Below, one piece after another: positions 1 through 6,732 of a DNA stretch of 8,961 bases. Source of the stretch: ZCTH02-B3 sp036563895. Lineage in GTDB: Bacteria; Bacillota; Bacilli; Paenibacillales; Paenibacillaceae. Numbering within the stretch: position 1 is the first letter of the stretch; every line of letters starts with the position of its first letter. Position numbers and translations under genes: made by a program. The DNA lies in assembly GCA_036563895.1 (NCBI GenBank), contig DATCLN010000167.1, positions 1 to 8,961 of the forward strand, in the 5' to 3' direction. The notes beneath the pieces are model-generated. The model saw only the letters and a list, made by a program, of their open reading frames with translations. It did no database searches and was not told the origin of the DNA.

Positions 1-1508
1 AGTTCCGCCACGCCTTCGCCCAGCACGATGTCCGTCCCGCGGCCCGCCATGTTGGTGGCGATGGTGACGGCGCCGCGCTGGCCGGCCTTGGCCACGATCT
101 CCGCTTCCTCGGCGTGGTGCTTCGCGTTCAGCACCTTGTGGGGGATGCCCCGCTTTTTCAGCATTTCCGACAGCAGTTCGGAATTTTCGATGGACGTAGT
201 GCCGACCAGCACCGGCTGGCCCTTGCTGTGGCGGCGGACGATCTCCTCCACCACCGCGCGGTATTTGGCCTTCGCTGTCTTGTACACCACATCCGGCAGG
301 TCCACGCGGATCATCGGCTTGTGCGTCGGCACCACGATGACGTCCAGCCCGTAGATTTTCTTGAATTCTTCCTCTTCCGTCTTGGCCGTGCCGGTCATGC
401 CCGCGAGCTTGCGGTACATGCGGAAATAATTCTGGAAGGTGATCGTGGCGAGGGTCATGCTTTCGCTTTGGACCTTCAGTCCTTCCTTCGCCTCGATCGC
501 CTGGTGCAGACCGTCGCTGTAACGGCGCCCGGCCATCAGCCGCCCGGTGAACTCGTCGACGATGATCACTTCGCCGTTTTGCACCACGTAGTCGACGTCG
601 CGCCGCATGATGTACCGGGCTCTGAGCGCCTGGGTGATGTGGTGGTTCAGCACCACGTGATCCAGCGAGAACAGGTTGTCGATGCCAAACGCCTGCTCCG
701 CCTTGGCCACGCCTTGCTCGGTGAGGGTGATGCTGCGGGTCTTGTGGTCAATGGTGTAGTCTTCGCCTTCCTTCAGCCGGCTGGCGAAGCGGTCGGCGGC
801 GTAATACAGTTCGGTGGATTTTTGCGCCTGGCCGGAAATGATGAGCGGAGTCCGCGCTTCGTCGATGAGGATGGAGTCCACTTCGTCGATGATGGCGTAA
901 TGGAGCTCCCGCTGCACGATGTGTTCCTTGTAAAGGACCATGTTGTCGCGCAGGTAGTCGAACCCGAATTCGTTGTTGGTCCCATAGGTGATGTCGCAGT
1001 TGTACACCCGCTGTTTTTCCTCGTGGGAAAGCCCGTGGAGGTTGCAGCCGACGGTGAGGCCGAGGAATTCGTAGACCTTCCCCATCATGGTGCTGTCGCG
1101 CTGCGCCAGGTATTCGTTCACCGTCACCACGTGAACGCCTTTCCCGGTGAGCGCGTTCAGGTAAACCGGCAGCGTGGCGACGAGGGTTTTGCCCTCGCCG
1201 GTTTTCATTTCCGCGATTCGGCCTTCGTGCAGCACCATGCCCCCGATGAGCTGCACGTCAAAATGGCGCATGTTCAGCGTCCGCTTGGCCGCTTCACGCA
1301 CCACGGCAAACGCCTCGGGGAGCAGATCGTCCAGCGTCTCGCCCTTCTCCAGGCGCAGCCGGAACTCGTCCGTCTTGGCCCGAAGCTGCGCGTCGGACAA
1401 CGCCACCATCTGCGGTTCCAGCGCGTTGATTTGCTCCACGACCCGGGAGTACCGCTTCAGCTCCCGTTCGTTGGGATCGCCGAATATTTTCTTGACCAGC
1501 CCCAGCAT
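1..1508 (-). CDS. secA: Protein translocase ATPase SecA (5' part, runs off left edge)
   Basis: SecA is the cytoplasmic motor ATPase that drives unfolded preproteins through the SecYEG channel. The frame is open from the ATG at 1508 to the window edge and gives 502 residues (N-terminus MLGLVKKIFG). Visible motifs are Walker A MKTGEGKT at residues 101-108, DYLRDNM near 185-190, the DEVD Walker B box at 208-211 followed by DEARTPLIISG, and the second-half helicase motif ATNMAGRGTDI near 484-494. This covers nucleotide-binding domain 1, the preprotein cross-linking domain and part of domain 2. About 300-350 C-terminal residues expected for a Bacillota SecA lie beyond the left edge. The start is supported by a good ribosome binding site and by the family's usual N-terminus. 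It follows hpf, as in Bacillus subtilis, but has its own promoter and is separated from hpf by a terminator. No frameshift is seen. The identification is very secure. Confidence 0.98.
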   Translation of the reverse strand, partial: MLGLVKKIFGDPNERELKRYSRVVEQINALEPQMVALSDAQLRAKTDEFRLRLEKGETLDDLLPEAFAVVREAAKRTLNMRHFDVQLIGGMVLHEGRIAEMKTGEGKTLVATLPVYLNALTGKGVHVVTVNEYLAQRDSTMMGKVYEFLGLTVGCNLHGLSHEEKQRVYNCDITYGTNNEFGFDYLRDNMVLYKEHIVQRELHYAIIDEVDSILIDEARTPLIISGQAQKSTELYYAADRFASRLKEGEDYTIDHKTRSITLTEQGVAKAEQAFGIDNLFSLDHVVLNHHITQALRARYIMRRDVDYVVQNGEVIIVDEFTGRLMAGRRYSDGLHQAIEAKEGLKVQSESMTLATITFQNYFRMYRKLAGMTGTAKTEEEEFKKIYGLDVIVVPTHKPMIRVDLPDVVYKTAKAKYRAVVEEIVRRHSKGQPVLVGTTSIENSELLSEMLKKRGIPHKVLNAKHHAEEAEIVAKAGQRGAVTIATNMAGRGTDIVLGEGVAE

Positions 1509-1516
1509 GAAAAGAA

Positions 1517-1527
1517 CCCCTCTTTCC
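1517..1527 (-). promoter_or_regulatory. secA ribosome binding site
   Basis: On the minus strand this reads GGAAAGAGGGG, a purine-rich Shine-Dalgarno stretch ending 8 nt before the ATG at 1508. It fixes the SecA start. Confidence 0.75.
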
Positions 1528-1548
1528 CGCGCTTTGACGCATCACTTT

Positions 1549-1577
1549 ATTTTAGCAATTTGGGAAGGGAGGGGCAA
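1549..1577 (-). promoter_or_regulatory. Putative sigma-A promoter for secA
   Basis: The minus strand carries TTGCCC (1572-1577) and TAAAAT (1549-1554) separated by exactly 17 nt. The -35 box matches the consensus at its first three positions and the -10 box at five of six. The predicted transcript would begin near 1542 with a leader of about 34 nt before secA. It lies directly after the hpf terminator, so secA appears to be transcribed on its own. The call is from sequence only. Confidence 0.6.
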
Positions 1578-1611
1578 GGCGAGGAAGGAATATGTTGGCA
1601 TACCATCATTT

Positions 1612-1652
1612 AAAAGGAAAAAGACCGCCGCCTCCGTCAAGGAGACGCGGTC
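1612..1652 (-). terminator. Intrinsic terminator of hpf
   Basis: The arms 1623-1635 and 1641-1652 pair as a GC-rich stem of about 12 bp with one bulged base and one G-U pair, closing a 5-nt loop. On the minus strand the stem is followed by TTTTTCCTTTT. It begins about 10 nt after the hpf stop codon, the expected place for a Rho-independent terminator, and separates hpf from the secA promoter. Confidence 0.8.
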
Positions 1653-1661
1653 CATCCGGCT

Positions 1662-2225
1662 TCAATGCGCCGTCTCGATCAACCCGTACCGGCCGTCGGC
1701 GCGGCGGTACACCACGTTGACCTGGTTCGTGTCCGAATTCTCGAATACAAAGAAGCTGTGCCCGAGGAGGTTCATTTGCAAAATGGCTTCCTGCACGTCC
1801 ATCGGCTTCAGCTCGAACCGCTTGACCCGCACCAGTTCGTATTCGTCCTCATCCGCAGGCTCGGCACCGTTCACGGCGCCGGCCGCGGGAACATCTTCCT
1901 TGAACGGTCCTTTGGCCAGGCCGGTTTGCCGGAATTTTCGGTTGATTTTCGTTTTGTGCTTGCGAATTTGCCGTTCCAGTTTGTCGACCACCAGGTCGAT
2001 GGAAGCGTACATATCGTTGCTTCGCTCCTCCGCCCGCAAGACAACGCCCGGCAGCGGAATCGTCACCTCGACCACGTGCTGGTCCCTGATGACGCTGATG
2101 GTGACGTTCACGTCCGTATCGGGAGGTGTGACGAAATACTTTTCGAGCCTGCCAAGCTTTTTCTCGATGTAATCCCGAATCGCTTTCGTGACTTCCATCT
2201 GCCGGCCCCGAACGTTGTACCTCAT
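1662..2225 (-). CDS. hpf: Ribosome hibernation promoting factor, long form (HPF/YvyD)
   Basis: Long-form HPF binds the 30S subunit in stationary phase or stress and pairs ribosomes into inactive 100S dimers. The 187-residue protein has the family's length. The N-terminal S30AE domain covers about residues 1-100 (MRYNVRGRQMEVTKAIRDYI, then the basic segment LERQIRKHKTKINRKFR). A low-complexity acidic and alanine-rich linker lies near 110-130. The C-terminal dimerisation domain runs from about 130 to the end and contains VRVKRFELKPMDVQEAI and GHSFFVFEN. The ATG at 2225 is chosen because AGAGGAGGGG lies 8 nt upstream; the overlapping ATG at 2232 is in another frame. The gene has its own promoter and terminator. 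hpf immediately upstream of secA is conserved in Bacillus, where flagellar genes precede it. The identification is very secure. Confidence 0.96.
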   Translation of the reverse strand: MRYNVRGRQMEVTKAIRDYIEKKLGRLEKYFVTPPDTDVNVTISVIRDQHVVEVTIPLPGVVLRAEERSNDMYASIDLVVDKLERQIRKHKTKINRKFRQTGLAKGPFKEDVPAAGAVNGAEPADEDEYELVRVKRFELKPMDVQEAILQMNLLGHSFFVFENSDTNQVNVVYRRADGRYGLIETAH

Positions 2226-2233
2226 ACGCCATC

Positions 2234-2258
2234 CCCTCCTCTTTGCTCCATCATACCA
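2234..2258 (-). promoter_or_regulatory. hpf extended -10 promoter and ribosome binding site
   Basis: On the minus strand TGGTATGAT (2250-2258) is an extended -10 element (TGn plus a near-consensus hexamer). The strong Shine-Dalgarno AGAGGAGGGG follows at 2234-2243. No recognisable sigma-A -35 hexamer lies at 17 nt (TGTCGC is found there), which fits either an extended -10 promoter or control by another sigma factor. B. subtilis hpf (yvyD) is known to be controlled by SigB and SigH, but I could not place their consensus here. The predicted leader is very short, about 18 nt. Confidence 0.5.
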
Positions 2259-2261
2259 CAG

Positions 2262-2275
2262 CGCCCGAGCGGGCG
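2262..2275. repeat. Perfect palindrome in the hpf promoter spacer
   Basis: CGCCCG-AG-CGGGCG is a perfect inverted repeat (6-bp arms, 2-nt centre) just upstream of the hpf extended -10 element, in the place of the -35/-10 spacer. It could be an operator or a chance GC-rich palindrome. It is too far upstream to be in the transcript. Confidence 0.4.
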
Positions 2276-2330
2276 ACAGAACGGAACGTCATGAAAAGTT
2301 TTTCTTTTTTATGACACGTGCGGATGCATC

Positions 2331-2361
2331 AAAAAAAGCCCCGGAAAATTCTCCGGGGCTT
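2331..2361 (-). terminator. Intrinsic terminator of csp
   Basis: A perfect 10-bp stem (arms 2336-2345 and 2352-2361, AAGCCCCGGA and TCCGGGGCTT on the plus strand) closes a 6-nt loop. On the minus strand it runs straight into seven T residues. It is a textbook Rho-independent terminator 81 nt after the csp stop codon. It should end transcripts from the csp promoter and any read-through from the sugar operon before hpf. Confidence 0.92.
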
Positions 2362-2442
2362 GGTGGCCGGCAAATCGTGTTACGACGGACAACCTGTTTT
2401 TCTCTCTCTTGATGGGAACCGACGTCGCCTAAGGTCTCGCGT

Positions 2443-2640
2443 TTACAGCCTTACGACATTGGCGGCCTGCGGGCCGCGCGCGCCCTGCACGATGTCGAAC
2501 TCGACGATCTGGCCTTCTTCCAGGGTCTTGTAGCCTTCCATCTGGATGGCGGAGTAATGGACGAACACGTCGCCGCCCTCTTCGGTCTCAATGAAACCAT
2601 AGCCTTTCTCCGCGTTGAACCATTTCACTCTTCCTTGCAT
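2443..2640 (-). CDS. csp: Cold-shock protein (CspA/CspB family)
   Basis: This is a single cold-shock domain that binds single-stranded RNA or DNA and acts as an RNA chaperone in the cytoplasm. The 65-residue product has the family's length. RNP1 lies in KGYGFIE (residues 12-18) and RNP2 in VFVHY (25-29). The N-terminus MQGRVKWFNAEKGYGF and the C-terminal GPQAANV are standard. The ATG at 2640 matches homologues, but the AAAGGA Shine-Dalgarno (2654-2659) lies 13 nt upstream. A TTG at 2649 would add three residues (MGN) and has AAAGGA 4 nt upstream, so it may be used. The gene has its own strong promoter and terminator. The preceding PHP gene ends 120 nt upstream with no terminator between. The family is certain; the paralogue (cspA, cspB or another) is not determinable. 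Confidence 0.96.
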   Translation of the reverse strand: MQGRVKWFNAEKGYGFIETEEGGDVFVHYSAIQMEGYKTLEEGQIVEFDIVQGARGPQAANVVRL

Positions 2641-2708
2641 GTTCCCCAAGCATTCCTTTCATTCATGATACAAAAAAACAAAAAACGATTTGGCCAGCCT
2701 TACGTCCG

Positions 2709-2737
2709 AATATAACATCGGGTGCCCGGGGTGTCAA
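2709..2737 (-). promoter_or_regulatory. Strong sigma-A promoter for csp
   Basis: The minus strand has a perfect TTGACA (2732-2737), a 17-nt spacer and TATATT (2709-2714). This is the best promoter match in the window. The predicted start near 2702 gives a leader of about 61 nt to the csp ATG. That leader holds a T-rich tract (2671-2686 region), the kind of long leader through which cold-shock mRNAs are often controlled. The -35 box begins only 23 nt after the end of the PHP gene. Confidence 0.8.
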
Positions 2738-2760
2738 CGACATTTTTGAAAGCGGATACA

Positions 2761-3546
2761 TCACCCTTGCGTTTCTCCGAACCCGAATTCGCCCATTTGA
2801 TGCGTTTCGTCGTGAAAATCGGAGCCTCCCGTCATCCACAATCCACGCTCCCGGGCCAGATTCCGGTAAAACGCCGCGTCCTCCGGCGCGTGCTTGCGAT
2901 GCCACACCTCCAGGCCGTCAAACGGAAACCGGTCGAGCAGTTCCGCGACCAAGCCGTCGTCGCCGATCAGCTTCGGATGGGCCAGCACCGCCTTCCCTCC
3001 GGCCTGGTGAATCCATTCGATGGCATCTCCCGGCGTCACTTCCGCCTTCGGCACGTCGCACGGCATGCCGTCGGCCAGATACAGGTCGAACACGGTCTGG
3101 ACGTCCGGAGCGTAGCCTTTTTCCACCACGGCTCTGGCGATGTGGGGCCGGCCAATGGCGCCCCCCTGGCTGAAGCGGAGCACGTCTTCCATGGAAATGT
3201 GCATGCCGAGGGCGGCAAATTTTTGCACGATGAGTTCCGCACGGTTTTCCCGCAGCGCGCGCAGCTCCGCCAGCTTCTTCGCCAGGAGCCTCGTGTCGCG
3301 GAGATCATAGCCGAGAACGTCCACCGATTTGCCGTTGTACTTCGTGCCGAGCTCCACGCCCGGGATGACCTCGAGCCCCGTGCCCTTGGCCGCCGCCTGC
3401 GCTTCGGCGATCCCCTCCACCGTGTCGTGGTCGGTGATCGCAATGCGGGTCAGCCCCTTTTGCAAGGCCATCCGCACCACTTCCGCGGGTGCGTACACGC
3501 CATCGGAGGCGGTGGTGTGAATATGCAGATCGGTTTTGTCGTCCAT
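2761..3546 (-). CDS. PHP-domain metal-dependent phosphoesterase (YciV/TrpH/RNase AM-like)
   Basis: PHP proteins use a cluster of metal ions to hydrolyse phosphoesters. The nearest characterised group is E. coli YciV (TrpH/RNase AM), which acts on 3',5'-nucleotide bisphosphates and short 5' RNA ends. The 261-residue product has DLHIHTTASDG (His8, His10, Asp15), TDHDT (His40), GVELGT (Glu65), GRPHIA, LAHPKL, GLEVWH and a C-terminal GGSDFHDE, so the full set of metal ligands seems present. The ATG at 3546 directly precedes the conserved core. A TTG at 3555 has GGGGATGG about 10 nt upstream and may be the real start; a TTG at 3588 would overlap pseC. It follows pseC by 28 nt and is last in the sugar operon. 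A link to sugar metabolism is not established; phosphatase activity on a sugar or nucleotide is possible. The family is sure, the substrate inferred. Confidence 0.9.
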   Translation of the reverse strand: MDDKTDLHIHTTASDGVYAPAEVVRMALQKGLTRIAITDHDTVEGIAEAQAAAKGTGLEVIPGVELGTKYNGKSVDVLGYDLRDTRLLAKKLAELRALRENRAELIVQKFAALGMHISMEDVLRFSQGGAIGRPHIARAVVEKGYAPDVQTVFDLYLADGMPCDVPKAEVTPGDAIEWIHQAGGKAVLAHPKLIGDDGLVAELLDRFPFDGLEVWHRKHAPEDAAFYRNLARERGLWMTGGSDFHDETHQMGEFGFGETQG

Positions 3547-3574
3547 TGCAAACAAAAGCGTGCACCATCCCCGG

Positions 3575-4759
3575 TTACATGTTGACAAAGCGCTCGTACA
3601 CCCGTTTGACCGCGCGGATCACGTCCCGCACGTCTTCCGGCGTCATTTTCGGAAAAAGCGGCAGCGTGATCGCCGATTCGTAATACCGCTCGGCGTTGGG
3701 GCACCCTTCGGCGCCATAACCCATCCGGCGGTAGTAGGGTTGCCGGTAGACCGGGATGTAGTGCACGTTCACCCCGATGTTTTCCGCCCGGAGGGCTTCA
3801 AAAATATCCCGGCGCGTTCCCCGGAACCGTTCCGGCTCCCATCGCAGCACATACAGGTGCCAGCTGGATTCCGCCTTGGGGTGCTGATATGGGACGACCA
3901 GACCTTCCATGCCGGAAAACGCCTCCGTGTATGTACTGGCGATGGAACGCCTCAGTTCCACGAACCGGTCCAGCTTGCCCAGCTGGGACAAGCCGAGGGC
4001 GGCCTGGATATCCGTCATCCGGTAGTTGTAGCCGAGCTCGTGCATTTCGTAATACCAGGGTCCATCGTTGGCCAGCATCTTCTCCGGATCCCGCGTCATG
4101 CCGTGGTTGCGGAACAGGAGCAGCTTCTCGTAGTAGGCTTCACTGTCGGTGACGATGACGCCGCCTTCGCCGGTGGTGATATGCTTGACCGGATGGAAGC
4201 TGAACATGGTCATGTCGGCGAGGGAACCCACCGGCCGGCCGTCATAGATTGCGCCCAGGGCATGGGCGGCGTCTTCGATGACGACCAGGCCGCGCTCTTT
4301 CGCCAGAGCCATGATCCGGTCCATCTCCGCCGGCTGGCCGGTGAAATCCACGGGGATGATCGCCCGGGTCCGTTCCGTGATGCGCGCGGCAATCTCATCA
4401 GGATCAATGTTGTAGGTATCCGGGCGGATGTCGGCAAAGACGGGTTTGCCTCCGCAGTACAGCACACAGTTGCTGCTGGCCAGGAAGGTGATCGGCGAGG
4501 TAATCACTTCGTCGCCGGGTCCGATGCCCGCCGCGAAGCACGCGCCGTGCAAGGCCGCCGTCCCATTGGCGAACGCCACGGCGAACCGCGCCCCGACGCG
4601 CTCCGCCAGGGCCCGCTCGAATGCCGCGATCACAGGACCCTGCGTGATGAAGTCGCCCCGGAGGACGTTCACCACCGCCGCGATGTCTTCCTCGTCGATC
4701 CATTGCCTGCCGTAGGGCAGCAGCTGCTCTCTGGTTTTCGCATCCTCCGGCTTGTCCAT
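3575..4759 (-). CDS. pseC: UDP-4-amino-4,6-dideoxy-N-acetyl-altrosamine transaminase (PseC-type, DegT/DnrJ/EryC1)
   Basis: PseC is a PLP enzyme that transfers the amino group of glutamate to the C4 ketone made by PseB, the second step of CMP-pseudaminic acid synthesis. The 394-residue protein has the family length. The PLP lysine is Lys192 in SFHPVKHITTGEGG, a signature of this subfamily. IEDAAHALGA (161-170) supplies the Asp that contacts the pyridine nitrogen. NGTAALHGA (65-73), ITSPITFLASSNC (86-98) and HELGYNYRMTDIQAALG complete the fold. A related DegT enzyme in legionaminic or bacillosamine pathways is less likely given the SFHPVK motif and the PseI-like gene in the operon. The ATG at 4759 has GAAGGGA directly against it and AAAGG 12 nt upstream, a poor spacing. 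It lies 34 nt after the methyltransferase gene and is not next to pseB, unlike the common pseB-pseC order. Confidence 0.92.
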   Translation of the reverse strand: MDKPEDAKTREQLLPYGRQWIDEEDIAAVVNVLRGDFITQGPVIAAFERALAERVGARFAVAFANGTAALHGACFAAGIGPGDEVITSPITFLASSNCVLYCGGKPVFADIRPDTYNIDPDEIAARITERTRAIIPVDFTGQPAEMDRIMALAKERGLVVIEDAAHALGAIYDGRPVGSLADMTMFSFHPVKHITTGEGGVIVTDSEAYYEKLLLFRNHGMTRDPEKMLANDGPWYYEMHELGYNYRMTDIQAALGLSQLGKLDRFVELRRSIASTYTEAFSGMEGLVVPYQHPKAESSWHLYVLRWEPERFRGTRRDIFEALRAENIGVNVHYIPVYRQPYYRRMGYGAEGCPNAERYYESAITLPLFPKMTPEDVRDVIRAVKRVYERFVNM

Positions 4760-4793
4760 TCCCTTCGCCAGCCTTTCGTTCGACGGGAAATCC

Positions 4794-5702
4794 TTAAGGT
4801 TTCCGGGCGTAAACGACCACGTCTCTTCCCAGACCGTTTTGCGCGAAACACCGCAGCAATTTTCGCCTTACATCGTTGTAACCCGCCTTGTTCAGGGTGA
4901 TTTCCAGCCGTTTTCGCTTCTCATGGCATTCCCTTCCCCGCTGCGGCTCGTCTACATAATTGATGCCCATGAGCAGAAACAGTTCCATCGGAAAGCTCGT
5001 TTCTTCCGCCACGACTTCAAACCCGTGCCTCTCAAGGAGAGCGGGCAGCGTTTCAAAATCAAAATAGTTGATGTGATGCTTCGGCACGACCCACCAATGC
5101 CGATAGCCGCACGTTTCCACCAGCGCCTTCTGAAACGGATTGAAATCGTTGGGCACTGTGAGGAACAGGACGCCGCCCGGCGAAAGGGAATCACGAATCC
5201 ATTCCAGAACCTGGATCGGATTCGGGATGTGCTCCAACACGTGGTCCAGATGGACAACATCAAAGATGCCAAGCCGTTCCGCCATTTTTCCGTCGTAGAA
5301 ACCCTGAACGACATTCAGCCCTTTGCTTCTTGCGTATTCGGAAGCCGAGAGGGAAGGCTCCACGCCCCAAACCTCCCAACCCCTTTCCGCGCCGCATAGC
5401 AGGAAAGCCCCGATTCCCGACCCGATATCCAGCAACCTTCTTCTTCCAGGCGGGAGCATCTGCTCAAAAAGGTCAAACCGGTCATGATACATGAGGTTCA
5501 GCCATTCGGCGTCTTCCTGCATTTTCCGGACGGCACGCGAAATGTCACTGCCGTGATAGTGATGTATGTAGAACTGTTGCACCTGCTCCGCCCCGGGAAT
5601 CGGCACGATATGCTTAAAACCGCATGTTGTGCAATGAATGACATGAACCGACCCCGACTGTGCAACCGATTCGCCCGAATGGCGGTCCCAGTTTACGATC
5701 AT
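4794..5702 (-). CDS. Class I SAM-dependent methyltransferase (Methyltransf_23-like)
   Basis: The enzyme should transfer a methyl group from S-adenosylmethionine to a small molecule, probably a sugar of this operon. The 302-residue protein has motif I as LDIGSGIGAF (91-100), the acidic ribose-binding residue in WGVEPS (Glu115), and FDVVHLDHVLEHIPNP (147-162) followed by LSPGGVLFLTVPN (173-185). This is the UbiG/Methyltransf_23 pattern. The N-terminus holds one CTTCGF Cys pair (24-29) and then a PIPG...FY...Y segment, as in relatives that carry a zinc ribbon, but the first Cys pair of that ribbon is missing. The ATG at 5702 has GGAGG 10 nt upstream. It starts about 30 nt after the SDR stop codon. 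The substrate is not readable from sequence; O- or N-methylation of a nonulosonate or its precursor is inferred from context. Confidence 0.85.
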   Translation of the reverse strand: MIVNWDRHSGESVAQSGSVHVIHCTTCGFKHIVPIPGAEQVQQFYIHHYHGSDISRAVRKMQEDAEWLNLMYHDRFDLFEQMLPPGRRRLLDIGSGIGAFLLCGAERGWEVWGVEPSLSASEYARSKGLNVVQGFYDGKMAERLGIFDVVHLDHVLEHIPNPIQVLEWIRDSLSPGGVLFLTVPNDFNPFQKALVETCGYRHWWVVPKHHINYFDFETLPALLERHGFEVVAEETSFPMELFLLMGINYVDEPQRGRECHEKRKRLEITLNKAGYNDVRRKLLRCFAQNGLGRDVVVYARKP

Positions 5703-5714
5703 TGACCTGTTTCC

Positions 5715-5734
5715 TCCAAATCCAAATCCAAATC
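5715..5734. repeat. Tandem hexamer repeat between SDR and methyltransferase genes
   Basis: The plus strand has three tandem copies of TCCAAA plus a partial fourth (TC). On the minus strand it starts within the SDR stop codon and ends in the Shine-Dalgarno region (GGAGG) of the methyltransferase. Slippage here would change the spacing between the two genes without changing either protein. Confidence 0.75.
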
Positions 5735-6677
5735 AGAAAAGGTTGTTTCGAATCCATTCTTCCGTTCTCCGGAGGCCCTCCTCAAGGGTCACTTCCGGGC
5801 GCCAGCCCAGCAGGCGTTCCGCCTTGGCCGGATTGCACAGCAGCTTCGGAATTTCGCTTTGCGGATGGATATGCGGCACGTGGCGGATCCGCGCGGGATC
5901 CCCCACGATCATCATCGCCAACTCGTTGATGGAAACGTCGCGACCGAGACCGGCGTTCACGATATGGCCGTTGACCGCGTCGGAATATCCCGCCCAAGCC
6001 ACGAACCGGGCGCAATCTTCCACGTACAGCAAATCACGGGTCTGCGTGCCGTCCCCGTAGATATTGAGCGTTTTCCCAGCCAGTTTGTTGTAGATGAAAA
6101 TCGCCACCACGCCGCCCTCGCCGCCGGTCTTCTGGAACGGGCCGTAGGTGTTGAACGGACGGATGACCACCGCCGGCAGGCCGTAGGCGTAGTGGTAGGA
6201 CAGCACCATGTTTTCCGCGGCAATTTTGGCCCCTGCATAGGGAGAGGCCGGCTTCGTCGGATGCTCCTCGGTGATGCCGCGGTCGTCGTAACACCGGTCG
6301 TATACCATGCAGGTGCTCATGAACACGATTTTGACGTTGTGCCTTCGGCACTGCTCCAGGACGTAAAACGTGCCCACGGTATCGTTGTCGAACGTCGTCC
6401 GAGGATTGTCAATGGAATCCTGCACATTGATGGAGGCGCCGAGGTGATAGCACACGTCGAAGCGCCCCGCTTCAAACATCTTCGCCAGCAGCGGCTCGTC
6501 CAGAATCGAACCTTTCACGAACTGCTTAAAGCCCGGATGATTCCGAAATTCCTCAAGGTTGGATTCCCGGCCGTTGGACAGATCGTCCAGAATCCAGACC
6601 GCGTGACCGTCCTCCAGCAGCCGCTTGGCCACCCAGCGGCCGATGAAACCGGCGCCGCCGGTGAGCAAAATGTTCAT
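5733..6677 (-). CDS. NAD-dependent SDR nucleotide-sugar epimerase
   Basis: This is an extended short-chain dehydrogenase/reductase acting on nucleotide sugars. The 314-residue product starts with the Rossmann loop TGGAGFIG (residues 6-13) and has DDLSNG (31-36), the acidic end of strand 2 that favours NAD. The catalytic YxxxK is YAGAK (147-151). RPFNTYGP (173-180), GDGTQTRDLLYVEDCA (208-223) and an EEGLRRTEEWI-type C-terminus are typical of UDP-glucose 4-epimerase or dTDP-glucose dehydratase relatives. The active-site strand reads STCMVY (121-126), without the Asp-Glu pair of 4,6-dehydratases (STDEVYG), which favours an epimerase or reductase. It is therefore unlikely to replace PseB. The ATG at 6677 is preferred because AGGCAGGG lies about 10 nt upstream; a TTG at 6701 would add eight residues. 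It follows the decayed region and is itself intact. Confidence 0.88.
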   Translation of the reverse strand: MNILLTGGAGFIGRWVAKRLLEDGHAVWILDDLSNGRESNLEEFRNHPGFKQFVKGSILDEPLLAKMFEAGRFDVCYHLGASINVQDSIDNPRTTFDNDTVGTFYVLEQCRRHNVKIVFMSTCMVYDRCYDDRGITEEHPTKPASPYAGAKIAAENMVLSYHYAYGLPAVVIRPFNTYGPFQKTGGEGGVVAIFIYNKLAGKTLNIYGDGTQTRDLLYVEDCARFVAWAGYSDAVNGHIVNAGLGRDVSINELAMMIVGDPARIRHVPHIHPQSEIPKLLCNPAKAERLLGWRPEVTLEEGLRRTEEWIRNNLF

Positions 6678-6732
6678 CTTATGCGTTCCCTGCCTTCTCA
6701 ATTTTTCAGCAAAACCTGGATGACGACATCCC

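Noticed and set aside
114..1613. Long plus-strand open frame (499 codons) over secA
   Set aside because: It is antisense to unmistakable SecA; high GC leaves the opposite frame free of stop codons and its translation looks like no protein family.
2362..2442. Stretch between the csp stop codon and its terminator as a small gene
   Set aside because: No open frame with a ribosome binding site or conserved-looking peptide; best read as csp 3' untranslated region.
2671..2687. A/T-rich tract upstream of csp as a terminator for the PHP gene
   Set aside because: On the minus strand it is T-rich but no GC-rich hairpin precedes it; it lies in the csp leader downstream of a consensus promoter.
3536..4900. 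Long plus-strand open frame over pseC
   Set aside because: It is antisense to a clear PLP aminotransferase and shows only biased composition (many His, Arg, Val), typical of a shadow frame.
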